From: Haliclona indistincta
Lineage: Eukaryota > Porifera > Demospongiae > Haplosclerida > Chalinidae
Direction of reading: 5' to 3'
Assembly: GCA_964017065.1 (NCBI GenBank)
Contig: OZ024788.1
Span: 2,155,021 to 2,219,020 of the forward strand
DNA length: 64,000 nucleotides
Of this stretch, positions 30,553-40,030 are shown one piece after another (position 1 is the stretch's first letter; every line of letters starts with the position of its first letter). The notes beneath the pieces were generated by a model that worked only from the letters and a program-made list of their open reading frames with translations, made no database searches and was not told the DNA's origin. The position numbers were made by a program, and so were the translations under genes.

Positions 30553-32892
30553 CTATGTCTTCATCTTCTTCCTCATCTCTTTCTCCTCATCCTCTTTTGG
30601 CTCCTCTTGTTCTTCAGCATAAGCATATGCTATGTAGATGGCGTATGCATGATACTGTCTTGCTCGCTGTCCGGCGTTTGGCTTGATGTTCACCAATCTT
30701 TTATCACCTTCATAGCGCTGGAGAAGACGCCTTTTCATTCGAAGCACAAATTCTTCAAGATTCCCTGGGACATTTTTTCTGGTGATGGCGCAGAGCACTA
30801 CCATACCACCGTGGTATTCTTTCTTGTGGTTTTTCCAGCAATCGCTAATGCCCTTCTTCTTCCATGTGTTGGTATCGAGTGGGTTAAAGCGATCCCATGT
30901 ACTGGGATCGTTCTGGTCAAAGAGTGTGTTATTGCAGGAAATGTATGTTTTTCCGATGCAATAATTGGCTATTTGTTTGCCTGTTCCAATCTGAAGTGCA
31001 GTTATAGTGTCCCCCAGTTTTTTAGCAATCTCCTCCTCAATATTGTTTACTTGGTGGGCCATCAAGTTAGCCAAGTCAGCAAGATTGTAGGAGTAATAGG
31101 CAGTTCCTTCACATAACCGATCAAAACCAGCTCCACCTTGGGTTGTTGTGCTACTGACCGATGTATCAAGAGGCTCCTGTTGTAGATAATGTATAAATAT
31201 AATAATTGCTGAGTAAATTGAAGGTAACAATCATGATAGTATGGTGGGATGGTGTGTCGTGTGTTTCTCGAAAGTGTTAAAGTATTTTTATCCCAGGCGA
31301 CTGTAATATCAAAGGCGCTGCTCTGTGGTTATATCTTGTATACCGTGGGCAATAATTTTACGAGTATTTTCCAGGAAGTTGCGTCACATAGCAACACCGT
31401 AGCAGCAAGATTGCATTGCATCTACTACCTTGAGCGATTCGTTTAGTGACCATAAAAGTGGTATTCTTGAGTATCCTTTGCAACAAAATGTTTATCCTTG
31501 GTACCTCAAGCGATAATATAAACCTCCTAGTTTGTATCTTGTACTGCCTCAGTAGCCAATAGTAGCTAACTGGATAACCTACATTATGTATTTCTTATGT
31601 CAAGCTTAGGAATGCAATTTACACCTCGCAGGGTGGGGCACGTCACGAGGCAATTCCTGTGTATTCAGTTATACTAGAGTGCAGAAGAACAAACCTGTGG
31701 TGGTTGAAACTCTTCTTGTACTATTGGTTCTTTCTCATCCTCATCCTCGTCTGATTCCTCATCCTCATCCTCATCCTCATTCTCGTCTGATTCTTTTGAT
31801 TCCTCGTCTGATTCCTCATCCTCATCCTCATCCTCATTCTCGTCTGATTCTTTTGATTCCTCGTCTGATTCTGATTCTGGTTCCTCATCTGATAAAATAT
31901 TAGTAGCAAAATGTAATTACATGTACTATAATATGCAAAATAACAAGACTTTTGTGTTTGTACTTGTAAATTAGTTTGTGTGTATGAAATAACTTACGCA
32001 ATTCTTCATTTTCTGATGTGTCTTTCTTTTTTCCTGCTTTATTTTGCTGTGCTTGTGCTCTTTGCTGTACTACAGCACAATGTAGCTGTGTTACATGTTC
32101 TCTTGCTCTTTGCTTTGCTTGTTTTTTTTGCTGTGCTTGTTCTCTTTGTGCTGTTTTCTGTTTTTCTCTTAGTGCCTTCCATTCTACCTTCGGTGGTAAA
32201 TAAGTAAAGGTCATGTAGATTACATAGGCGCAATACTTTGGCTTTGGAATGGGTTCTCGCCAAGTGAGATCAAGATCAGCATTTTTATCAAGGGGAATAC
32301 TAATTGATAATTTCTGAGCATCTTTAGTGTGTTCGGTTGTTTTTCCTTGATTGAATGACTCGTTCACCAATACCTTCCTGGTATCGAAGATCTGGAAGTG
32401 ATGGATGAGCCTCTGTTCCATAGCAATTGCGAGATATTCTTGAGACCTTCTTGACCCAGCGGGCAAATGATCTTCAGTAAAGGCACACAGTACCACCATC
32501 CCATCTTTAGCATAGCACTTGACTTTATGATCATTCCAGCGACTAGCAATACCATTCGTTGTCCATGTTCTAGGATCCATATGATTGAAGTGATCTCCAT
32601 TTTTATTGACATTTGCCTTTCCAATATACATCAATTCTATTTCTCTTCCGGATCTTTTCTCCAGTGAAAGTATTGTATTGTTGACATGATTGACAAGATC
32701 CTCTTCCATTCTTACTTTCTGCTGTGATTGGGTGATATCAATAAGATGATGGTAGCAACGTTTTACTCCAGCATATTCTTGTAGGTTTAGCAGTGTAAGA
32801 TTATTGCCTGGTGGTGCTGCTCCTGTTCCTGCCATTAGGATCTTTCTTGGACTAAGACTATACTTGCAACTAACTGGGCGATTGCACTGCAA
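30553..32892 (-). CDS. predicted two-domain GIY-YIG-like fusion gene
   Basis: Three exons join in phase on the minus strand: 31998-32892, 31695-31888 and 30553-31176. The frame opens at a TTG at 32892. The first ATG is at 32835 (MAGTGAAPPGNN) and is the likely start. Exon 1 holds a first domain: YHHLIDI, MYIGKANV, ASRWNDHK, AMEQRLIHHF, then a Lys/Gln-rich coiled-coil-like stretch. Exon 2 is purely acidic, with a 19-residue unit (ESDENEDEDEDEESDEESK) repeated twice, and ends at CCACAG-GTTTGTTC, the same donor as in the MAERQ genes. Exon 3 starts EPLDTSVSSTTTQGGAGF and holds a second domain whose predicted catalytic residues are degenerate: Cys for Tyr (NYCIGKT), Cys for Arg (SDCWKNHK), Lys for Glu (RMKRRLLQRY). 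Exon 3 lacks its own MAERQ exon, hence the fusion model. Two separate genes remain possible. Confidence 0.6.
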
Positions 32893-33237
32893 CTTGTTTG
32901 CTAAATTCTTTTGTACTCTTATCAGTTTAACCAGAGACCAGAGATAATATATACTACGGTTCCAAAGCCAAAATTTTACGCGTATGTAATCTACATTACT
33001 ACGGTTATGTAGTATAATATTATCTCTGGTTTAACTGCCCCTTTTATGGATAGCGCTAAATAAACTGTAGAGGACTTGGCTGCCTTATAGGTAAAAGCTT
33101 TTCTATACGGTCTCGAGTAATGCTAGGACTATCGGGTTTGTGTGATCAGAGAAACTATGTAGTGATTGTCACTTTATGTTCACATGACAACGCCTTATAA
33201 GTACTTGAGCTTTAGTGTGTTAGTGTAAATGCTTTCA
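32893..33237. other. spacer with inverted repeat
   Basis: Upstream flank of the fusion gene. CCAGAGATAATATATACTAC at 32938-32957 pairs with 33009-33029 (one base difference) over a 51-nt loop, and outer AGTTTAACC/GGTTTAACT bases also pair. Confidence 0.6.
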
Positions 33238-33685
33238 CATCTTAAGGTGGCACTTCACCGGAAACAGCAAGTAAATAATAATATACACAGTTTAGATATC
33301 GTCAACCGGCAATTTTTGTGGCGCGCGCTCACCATGCATCATGGCGGCTAATAAGGACAGTTTTTAGGTACACAATGCTCTGCTGTTCCTTGACGCAGGC
33401 TGCTGTTGCTAGCTGGATTGAGTCCCTTAGACATCGGGCCATAGACATTTGCATTGATTTTAACGAAGTAAGCTATATCTTCCGTGTAATAGCTGCATAT
33501 CGACACGTGAGTGGCAGAACTGGCTAATATTCAAGAAACCAGGCTTTATTTCAGGAAAAACGATGCAAATGCATGCATGTGAAGCACAAGAAGGCAAGTG
33601 TGTCTGTAGTATTCATTCTCATCTGTCTTGTGCCTCTGTTGCACATAGTGTACGTAACGCTCGCCAGCAGGCGTCTCCGTCCCGC
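33238..33685. repeat. repeated insert, copy 2
   Basis: Second copy of the segment at 25650-26086, with the same left terminus CTTAAGGTGGCACTTC and the same right junction to a family stub. It differs by a short block near 33310 (GCGCGCGCTCACC). Confidence 0.65.
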
Positions 33686-33752
33686 TAACAGTTCCTGTAC
33701 ACAACTACTCAAAGTCAGCTCCTCCCTGGGTTGTTCTGCTGACAAGTGACAT
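33686..33752 (-). pseudogene. N-terminal stub with in-frame stop
   Basis: MSLVSRTTQGGADFE then TAG, then LCTGTV. The homologous codon in the 26.1-kb stub is a Leu codon, so the stop arose after duplication. Confidence 0.8.
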
Positions 33753-33814
33753 CGAACAGTTACACGATCTTGTTCAGCCAAGGCCTTAACTCTTGAACAA
33801 ATTTTAAGAATGCT

Positions 33815-33825
33815 AACTATGAATA
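33815..33825 (-). promoter_or_regulatory. conserved upstream motif TATTCATAGTT
   Basis: 63 nt upstream of the stub ATG, the same spacing as at member 5 and at the stub at 29431 (motif at 29494-29504). Confidence 0.35.
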
Positions 33826-34131
33826 ATTATGTTCTGGATTTAACTTTTTCATTTGTGTATAGTGTACAGCTTCATGCCCAGGGGTTGAGTCTGGGTACTG
33901 GTTACAGGATAATGCTGTTGAACACTTCAGCAGTAAGCTTGACTGTAAGCTTCAGTTCAATACTATTATCAAACTGTTTCACTGCTCAATAAAGTCGCCT
34001 CAATTTTTATGGGAATTCTTGATTAATTTTCGATGAACTATGTACACTTGAAACTATGTACAAATTTTTCTCATGCCTGCACGTAACTGGACAAATTAAG
34101 GATTTTTCTTTCCATGGCTGGTCGTATCTGT

Positions 34132-34438
34132 TAGGGCTGAAACAAATACTTATACTATTCGACTATTCGATCGTTTTGACAGTATTCGAATGCTATAGCA
34201 GCTATTCGAATATTCGTTTGAAGTCTTTTAGCAGTTGGGAAACTTGGGCTATTTGTAACCAGTCCACAAATCAAGACTGAGCCCTGACTGTATGTTGATA
34301 TACAACTTTCAAACATATTTTGTTCTTGCGCACTGGTTGCTAGAGCTAGTTTTATTCCGGTAATAGAGTATTCGACTATTCGTTCGTTTTAGCTAGTGAC
34401 TATTCGAACATGAAAATGTGTTATTCGTTTCAGCCCTA
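34132..34438. mobile_element. hAT-like MITE with 8-bp target duplication
   Basis: Ends TAGGGCTGAAAC(A/G)AATA in inverted orientation, flanked by a perfect 8-bp duplication GTATCTGT at 34124-34131 and 34439-34446. The intact cassette copy at 26350 reads GTCGTATCTGTGTAGTATAG with a single GTATCTGT, which proves the insertion. TAGGG-type ends and an 8-bp duplication are hallmarks of the hAT superfamily. It contains internal TATTCGA repeats and no ORF (307 bp). Confidence 0.9.
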
Positions 34439-34985
34439 GTATCTGTGTAGTATAGAAAGCTCAATAGAGTCATTGACTACATGCAGCATGTGCTTCTCAC
34501 ATGATCAGATATTATTCCTGGATTCTAGTTGTTATTATTGTTAGACAATGGTTGGTATTTTGGGACAAGTTTCTGCTATAGTATGGGTGTGGCTGTCCCT
34601 TGTACTAGGAGGGTTAAACTGATCTGATCATAAATGTTGATGACTGCAAGTAGCTGGGTGGAAGAAGCTGATATGAATGTGCTGTAGAGTTTGGTTTGCT
34701 TCATGCTGAGCAAGCTTTCTTTGTACACATCTATCTAGTCTTGGCTCTCTCTGGTTAGTAGTGGCACCCAGTATTATCTGCCATAGCCTCTTGCTGGATA
34801 CTGCTAGTACCAGCTGTTACTGTTAATCCCTGCTTATTATTGGATTGAAGAAGTAAAGGCACTTTTCATAGTACTTGTAAATACATGTGAAATAATGAGC
34901 AATGTTATCGTTCATAAGGTTAATAAGTTTCGGGTTAATATTTTGGGCTGAGTTCTTGTTGATGTACCTCTTCTGGATATACTAA

Positions 34986-35609
34986 CTAGTCTTCCTCCTC
35001 TTCTGTCTCCTCATCCTCTTCAGCATAGGCAAATGCCATGTAGATGGCATAAGCTATATCTCTGTTTGCTAGTAGTCCTGGATCTTCTGTGGTGTTGACC
35101 AATCTTGCATCTTCTCTATAGTGACGGATAAGACGTTGTTTCATATCGAGCGTGAAGTCTTCTTGATGCATACATGTAGCTCCGAAAGGCACAGTGTCTT
35201 TCGTGATGGCGCACAATACGACCATGCCATCTTCACCGTAACACTCTTTCTTGTGATTACCCCAGCGACTGCCAATACCATCCTTTTTCCATGTATTATT
35301 ATCGTCTGGGTCGAAGATGAATCCTCTTTTGCGTGTAACGAATGTCTTTCCAATGTAGAACTTGGCTATTGTTCGTCCTGATCCATTCTGAAGTGCAGTC
35401 AAAGTATCCTTCAATTTCGCCATGATCTTTTTCTCGATGTGATCTTCTGTCCTTACATCTGGAGTCATCAAGTTAGCGAGGTTGAAGGAGTAGTAAGGAG
35501 TAGCTCCACGACGACACAGCAGATCTCCACCTAGTTCCACCTGTTGTAAAAATAAGTCTGTCATACCGTGGAAATACTTGTACGAAGAACAAACCTGTCT
35601 TTCAGCCAT
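34986..35609 (-). CDS. two-exon GIY-YIG-like paralog with shortened N-terminus
   Basis: Exons 35595-35609 (MAERQ) and 34986-35540, GT-AG, 54-nt intron; 189 aa. Exon 2 starts VELGGDLLCRRGATPYYSFN: compared with 28166-28860 about 15 residues of the N-terminal motif (STSTITTRGEINF) are gone. YYSFN, FYIGKTFV and SRWGNHK keep the predicted Tyr, Tyr, Arg and His, but the Glu is Lys (LDMKQRLIRHY). This is the reverse of its sister, which lost Arg and kept Glu. The C-terminus is acidic (AEEDEETEEEED). Two different single losses in sister genes suggest relaxed selection on catalysis after duplication. Confidence 0.75.
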   Translation of the reverse strand: MAERQVCSSYKYFHGMTDLFLQQVELGGDLLCRRGATPYYSFNLANLMTPDVRTEDHIEKKIMAKLKDTLTALQNGSGRTIAKFYIGKTFVTRKRGFIFDPDDNNTWKKDGIGSRWGNHKKECYGEDGMVVLCAITKDTVPFGATCMHQEDFTLDMKQRLIRHYREDARLVNTTEDPGLLANRDIAYAIYMAFAYAEEDEETEEEED

Positions 35610-36112
35610 ATTGCCCAACCTGACTGCTAGACAGCACAGTGCTCAATACAGTACGGCAGCACCACGGCTACATGTACAGTAGATATGTGTGCAGCTGCAT
35701 AATGGGGTTTTGTGTGCAGCTGTTAATTGTTATAAATATACTGGGCATGCTCATGCTGAGAAAGCAAAATTATGTTATTCATAGCATGCACATGCACAAA
35801 TAACCTGATTACAAGGATCATGTACTATTGTACATGTACCTAGAATACAGGTATTTTTGTGTAAATACAGCTAACTGGTACTGCTGCAACTTCTGTTTTA
35901 TTAACCCTCAGTGGGAGGGTTATGGTACTTGCTCTGTCGCATTGTATTGGTGAGTATGGGCATCCAATACAAACATGACTACCTTTATCACTCAATACCT
36001 TTATCACATAATCAAGACAATGTTGGTGCTTGTTCAGTGTGTACTAGATTGCTAAATATATTTACAGAGAGAAAAGAAACTATGAGAAACATGTTTTATT
36101 ATAGACTAAAAA
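35610..36112. other. upstream flank of MAERQ copy and 3' flank of the next gene
   Basis: Duplicate of 28861-29330 up to about 36060, followed by 50 bp of 3' flank. No other feature seen. Confidence 0.6.
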
Positions 36113-37195
36113 CTAGTCATTTTCATCTAAAATGCCATTTGGGTCTATTTCTGATATGCCGTCAATATAACTCTGCACCAGCTCTCGTCTAGTCAAACTG
36201 GATCCTGTGCCTTGTAACACTGAGTCACTGCTGTCTTCATGAGTCACAGCAAATCTAACTCTGCGTCCTGAGGAGCGAGTTTGTAGAGGAGCTTGTGATA
36301 GGGGATTCTGTGGTCTTATTTCTTGCATTGTATCTGTTTGCATGTGGTTGGGTTCATTTTGACTATTTCTTCTCAAAGGTCTTCTTGCAAAAGATGCTTC
36401 AGTCTGAGTAGAGTTAGTAGGAGCTGTTGCTTGTTGAGTACCAGTTTGTGACTGTTGTTGATTAGAACAGGCAGCTTGGGGACGTGAACTGCTCTTTCCT
36501 TTCTTTCTAGGAGAAGTTGGTGGTGAAGGGGTGTGGCTTGGACCTGGGTCTGAGTTATTATACATACTTGATGAAGATGATTCTTCTGTGTAACTAAAGG
36601 CCATGTAGATGACATATGCTATGCAGCGACGTTTTGTTGTTCTGCCGGTAGTGAATGTCTCATTGACCACAGGCACTTTTGGGTCTGAACGAGAGAGAAG
36701 GTAGTGATGGAGGAGCTTCTGTTCCATAGCTAGTGCAAAGTCTTCTTGATGCACTCTACCTCTGCATGTATTGAGCACTGTCTCTCTAGTAATGGCACCC
36801 AGTACCACTAACCCATCTCTGCCATCTCTACCATCTTTACCATCTTTACTTGGTTTCTTCTTTTTGTGGTCACCCCAGCGACTGCTAATACCATTCTTCT
36901 TCCATGTATGGTGATCATCTGGATCAAATTTTTGAAATCCTCCACCTTGCTTTCTCTTTCGTTGCAAATATGTTTTACCAATGTAGACCTTGGCTATAGT
37001 TCTATCTGAGAGGAACTCCCCGGACTCAAGATCTTTAATAGTTTGTTCTAGCTGTGCTATCAGCTTTGTCTTGATCTCCTCCACTTCTGTCTCTGAGGTC
37101 AGCTTTTTCACAGGATTGCAGGCATAGTTTTTGGCCCCTTTAAGTAGTTCCTCGTAGTTAGCTCCGCCTACTGTTGTTCTACTAATATCAGACAT
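36113..37195 (-). CDS. SDIS-type GIY-YIG-like protein
   Basis: 360 aa in one exon from the ATG at 37195 (MSDISRTTVGGANYEELL); the frame runs seven codons further only to a TTG. The first Tyr is in NYACN, then IYIGKT-type VYIGKTYL, SRWGDHK, AMEQKLLHHY: all predicted catalytic positions are kept. An insertion KKKPSKDGKDGRDGRDGL, made of repeated KDG/RDG codons, lies just before the GLVVLG strand and is absent from sister copies, so it is a small local repeat expansion. The tail has DPGPSHTPSPPTS, a Gln/Thr-rich stretch, GRRVRFAVTHEDSSDS (RVxF-type) and the end GISEIDPNGILDEND. It is the intact counterpart of the broken gene at 22727-23759. Confidence 0.85.
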   Translation of the reverse strand: MSDISRTTVGGANYEELLKGAKNYACNPVKKLTSETEVEEIKTKLIAQLEQTIKDLESGEFLSDRTIAKVYIGKTYLQRKRKQGGGFQKFDPDDHHTWKKNGISSRWGDHKKKKPSKDGKDGRDGRDGLVVLGAITRETVLNTCRGRVHQEDFALAMEQKLLHHYLLSRSDPKVPVVNETFTTGRTTKRRCIAYVIYMAFSYTEESSSSSMYNNSDPGPSHTPSPPTSPRKKGKSSSRPQAACSNQQQSQTGTQQATAPTNSTQTEASFARRPLRRNSQNEPNHMQTDTMQEIRPQNPLSQAPLQTRSSGRRVRFAVTHEDSSDSVLQGTGSSLTRRELVQSYIDGISEIDPNGILDEND

Positions 37196-37547
37196 CTTAA
37201 ACTGATAGTGTTTCAACGAATGGCTTCCATGGACGCAGCAGAGTTTAGCTTAGCTGTGTGTGGCTTTGCGTGGGAGTGCCCAGTGAATACTTGCCATAGC
37301 TTAAGAGCCTTGAATCTTGTTTAGTATAGCCTATGAATTTACTATAGTCCTTGTTGACCTGTTCTAGCATAACACTGAGAAGCTAATGGGTTTACTCCAA
37401 GTTGGCTGCTTGTGTATTATAATCACAATGTAGTGTTTGTCAGTTTATGTTTACATGACAACACCCTACAAGTCCTTGAGTTTAGTACACAAGCATTTAT
37501 TTGCATTTTTACATAGTAATACTGAACCTTGGTACAGTCAACACTAG
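37196..37547. other. duplicated spacer upstream of an SDIS-type gene
   Basis: Second copy of the spacer at 23760-24126. Confidence 0.75.
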
Positions 37548-37700
37548 TCTTCTTTTGTTAGATCAATCACATCTGAATTAGTTACAACTGGTTCTTGTAA
37601 ACTAGCTAAATATTTCTACATAATGTCTGTATCTGAATATCTTGAAAATCTTCCGAGTCTCGCTTATTCTCGTCAGTACAGCAGCTTTCTCTGATTTCAA
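37548..37700 (-). pseudogene. C-terminal tail relic with nonsense codon, ending VIDLTKED
   Basis: KYLASLQEPVVTNSDVIDLT then KED and stop, as in the intact genes at 43526 and 47208. The codon before KYLAS is TAG where those genes have CAG. No head is attached. Confidence 0.75.
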
Positions 37701-38001
37701 AACAAATCAAAGTGAAAAATCAACTCAACAAGTTGGGTCTGTGAATAGTTAAAAACTTCATCATCTTTTGATGAGAGAACTCCGATTGTCTAAATTTATT
37801 CATTATAGTTAAAAACCAAAAAAAACAAGTTATGTCCAGAATGCGAAAAGCTGCTGAAAGAAATCCATCCCTTCTTGTTGGTCTCCACTTTGAATCGAAG
37901 GAACTGGTTAACTCGGGACAAAGAATATCTGAACAGATAAAGAAAATAGCAGGAGATGTGTACTATAATTTTTATCTAACTAGCTTGTCTCATTGTGTCT
38001 G
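37701..38001. other. duplicated non-coding segment, copy 2
   Basis: Near-identical to 24280-24578, including the 62-codon plus-strand ORF (37832-38020). Confidence 0.5.
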
Positions 38002-40030
38002 TCATGGAGGACTGAGGTGACCTTTGAGCACTGGAGTGTGTCCTGGAGTACTGTAATAACGCGAGATACTAAATGGTGATTGTTGGGAAAGGAGTATAGC
38101 TAATTCATCTGGTGATGAAGATGATGAGTCAACATCACTGTCTGAGTCTTGTGATGATGATGATGAACAAGAGTTACTGTCAGTCTTCGGAATGTCTTGT
38201 GATGATGAAAAATTATTTTCACTCATTGAAATGTCATCTGCATGTTGAAATTCCTTGCAGCTATCAGCATGTGTTTGCATTATTGGTGAAGGAGAGTTTT
38301 GAGAGTCTACTTCTTCTACTTGTTGCTGGCTGGGAGGTGACTTTGGAGCAGTACTTAATGGAGAAGAAGGGTTGATTGAGATAGGTTGAGATCGTATAGC
38401 TATTTGTTGTACTACCATGGTATTCTGGATTTTAACTATTAGACTGTCTTCTTCCACTTCTTGATGGTCACTGGCACGTGTTCTTTGATCTTCCGAGTTG
38501 TATTCTTCTCTTGTGTCAATTCTTGGTCTTTTTGCATGAGGAGAGTCATCAGCTGTAATGGAGGAAGATGAGCTTTGAGGACTGTATTGAGATACAGCCT
38601 GACTCTGGGTTTGCTCTTGCTCAGCAACAGGAGAAGAATCTGTGAGTGCTAGAGGAGGTGGTGTGGAAAGAAGCTCATCTGGTGACGAAGACTATGAATT
38701 ATCTTCACTGCTTGAATCTTGAGAAGACGGCGAAGAAGGGTTGGTTGAGATAGGTTGAGATTGTCTAGTTATTTGTTGTACTACCATGGTATTTGGCATC
38801 ATCTGGATTTTAACTATTAGACTGCTTTCTTCCACTTCTTGATAGTCACTGGCACGTGTTCTTTGATCTTCCAAGTTGTATTCTTCTCTTGTGTCAATTC
38901 TTGGTCTTTTTGCACGAGGAGGATAGTGATCATCTGTTGCGGAGGAAGATGAGCTTTGAGGACTGTATTGAGATACAGCCTGACTCTGGGTTTGCTCTTG
39001 CTCAGCAACAGGAGAAGAATCTGTGAGGGGTAGAGGAGGTGTGGAAAGGTGTTCAGCTGATACATCTGGTGACGAAGACAAAGAATCATCTTCAGTGCTT
39101 GACTCTTGAGAAGACGGCAAAGAATTACTGTCAGTTGTTGAGCTGTGAGAAGTGTCGTCCAACAGTTCAGATTCTGCGCATTTGTGTTGCTGGCTGGAAG
39201 GTGACTTTGGAGCAGTAATTAATGGAGAAGAAGGGTTGGTTGAGACACTATCTATGGTTGAGATAGGTTGAGATTGTATAGCTATTTGTTTTACTACCAT
39301 GGTATTTGGCATTATCTGGATTTTAACTATTAGACTGCCTTCTTCCACTTCTTGATGGTCACTGGCACGTGTTCTTTGATCTTCCAAGTTGTATTCCTCT
39401 CTTGTGTCATTTCTTTGTCTTTTTGCACGAGGAGGATAGTCATCAGCTGTAATGGAGGAAGATGAGCTTTGAGGACTGTATTGAGATACAGTGTGACTCT
39501 GGGTTTGCTCCTGCTCAGCAACAGGAAAAGAATCTGTGAATGCTAGAGGAGGTGTGGAAAGGTGTTCAGCTTGTGATGAAGACGAATCATCTTCACTGCT
39601 TGAATATTGAGAAGAATTACTTGAAAAGTCTTCCGCTTGTTCAAATTCCATACAGCTGTTAGTTTGTGTTTGTATTAGAGAATTTTGATTGCTTACTTCT
39701 TCTACGCGTTGCTGGCTGGAAGGTGACTTTGGAGCAGTAATTATGGGAGAAGGGTTATTTGAGATAGCTTGAGGTTGTCTAGTTATTTGTTTTACAACCA
39801 CGCTATTAGGTCTTTCTTGTGAATACGATGGATGTTTAGAAGAAAAATCATCATAACTGCTTGAGCTTTCTGTTGTTTGGCTAGAAGAATGGTACTGTCC
39901 TATTTTCAGGCTATCATTGGTTTCCTTTTCTGCTTCAGAGTCAGATGAGCTATAGTATTGTTGTACATGTAGTTCTGATTCAGTCAGAGTATTGGGTACG
40001 TTGCTTTGGGTTGATAGCGAATAGTGAAGA
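38002..40030 (-). pseudogene. repetitive tail separated from its head by a frameshift and carrying a nonsense codon
   Basis: Downstream part of the locus whose head is 39980-41518. One open frame covers 38692-40191 and, after a single TAG at 38692-38694, continues in the same frame to 38002. Sister sequence at 25440 has TTG (Leu) at the TAG position. The tail contains about three copies of a roughly 125 to 170-residue unit: SPVAEQEQTQS, SQYSPQSSSSS, PPRAKRPRIDTREEY, EDQRTRASD-QEVEE-SLIVKIQ, QITRQSQPIS. It ends KGHLSPP. The frame does not connect directly with the head frame near 40020; a frameshift or a missed intron is required. No C-terminal SIM-like motif seen. Confidence 0.7.

Larger units (their letters stand above)
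33753..34985. other. cassette copy 5 with transposon
   Basis: Upstream flank of the stub (motif AACTATGAATA at 33815), then the cassette, interrupted at 34132-34438 by a hAT-like MITE, then the 3' flank shared with 27651-28165. Confidence 0.7.

Noticed and set aside
30553..31230. Independent gene starting in the intron-like sequence MLPSIYSAII
   Set aside because: The matching position in three paralogs is intron, and the acceptor before EPLDTS is conserved; kept only as an alternative.
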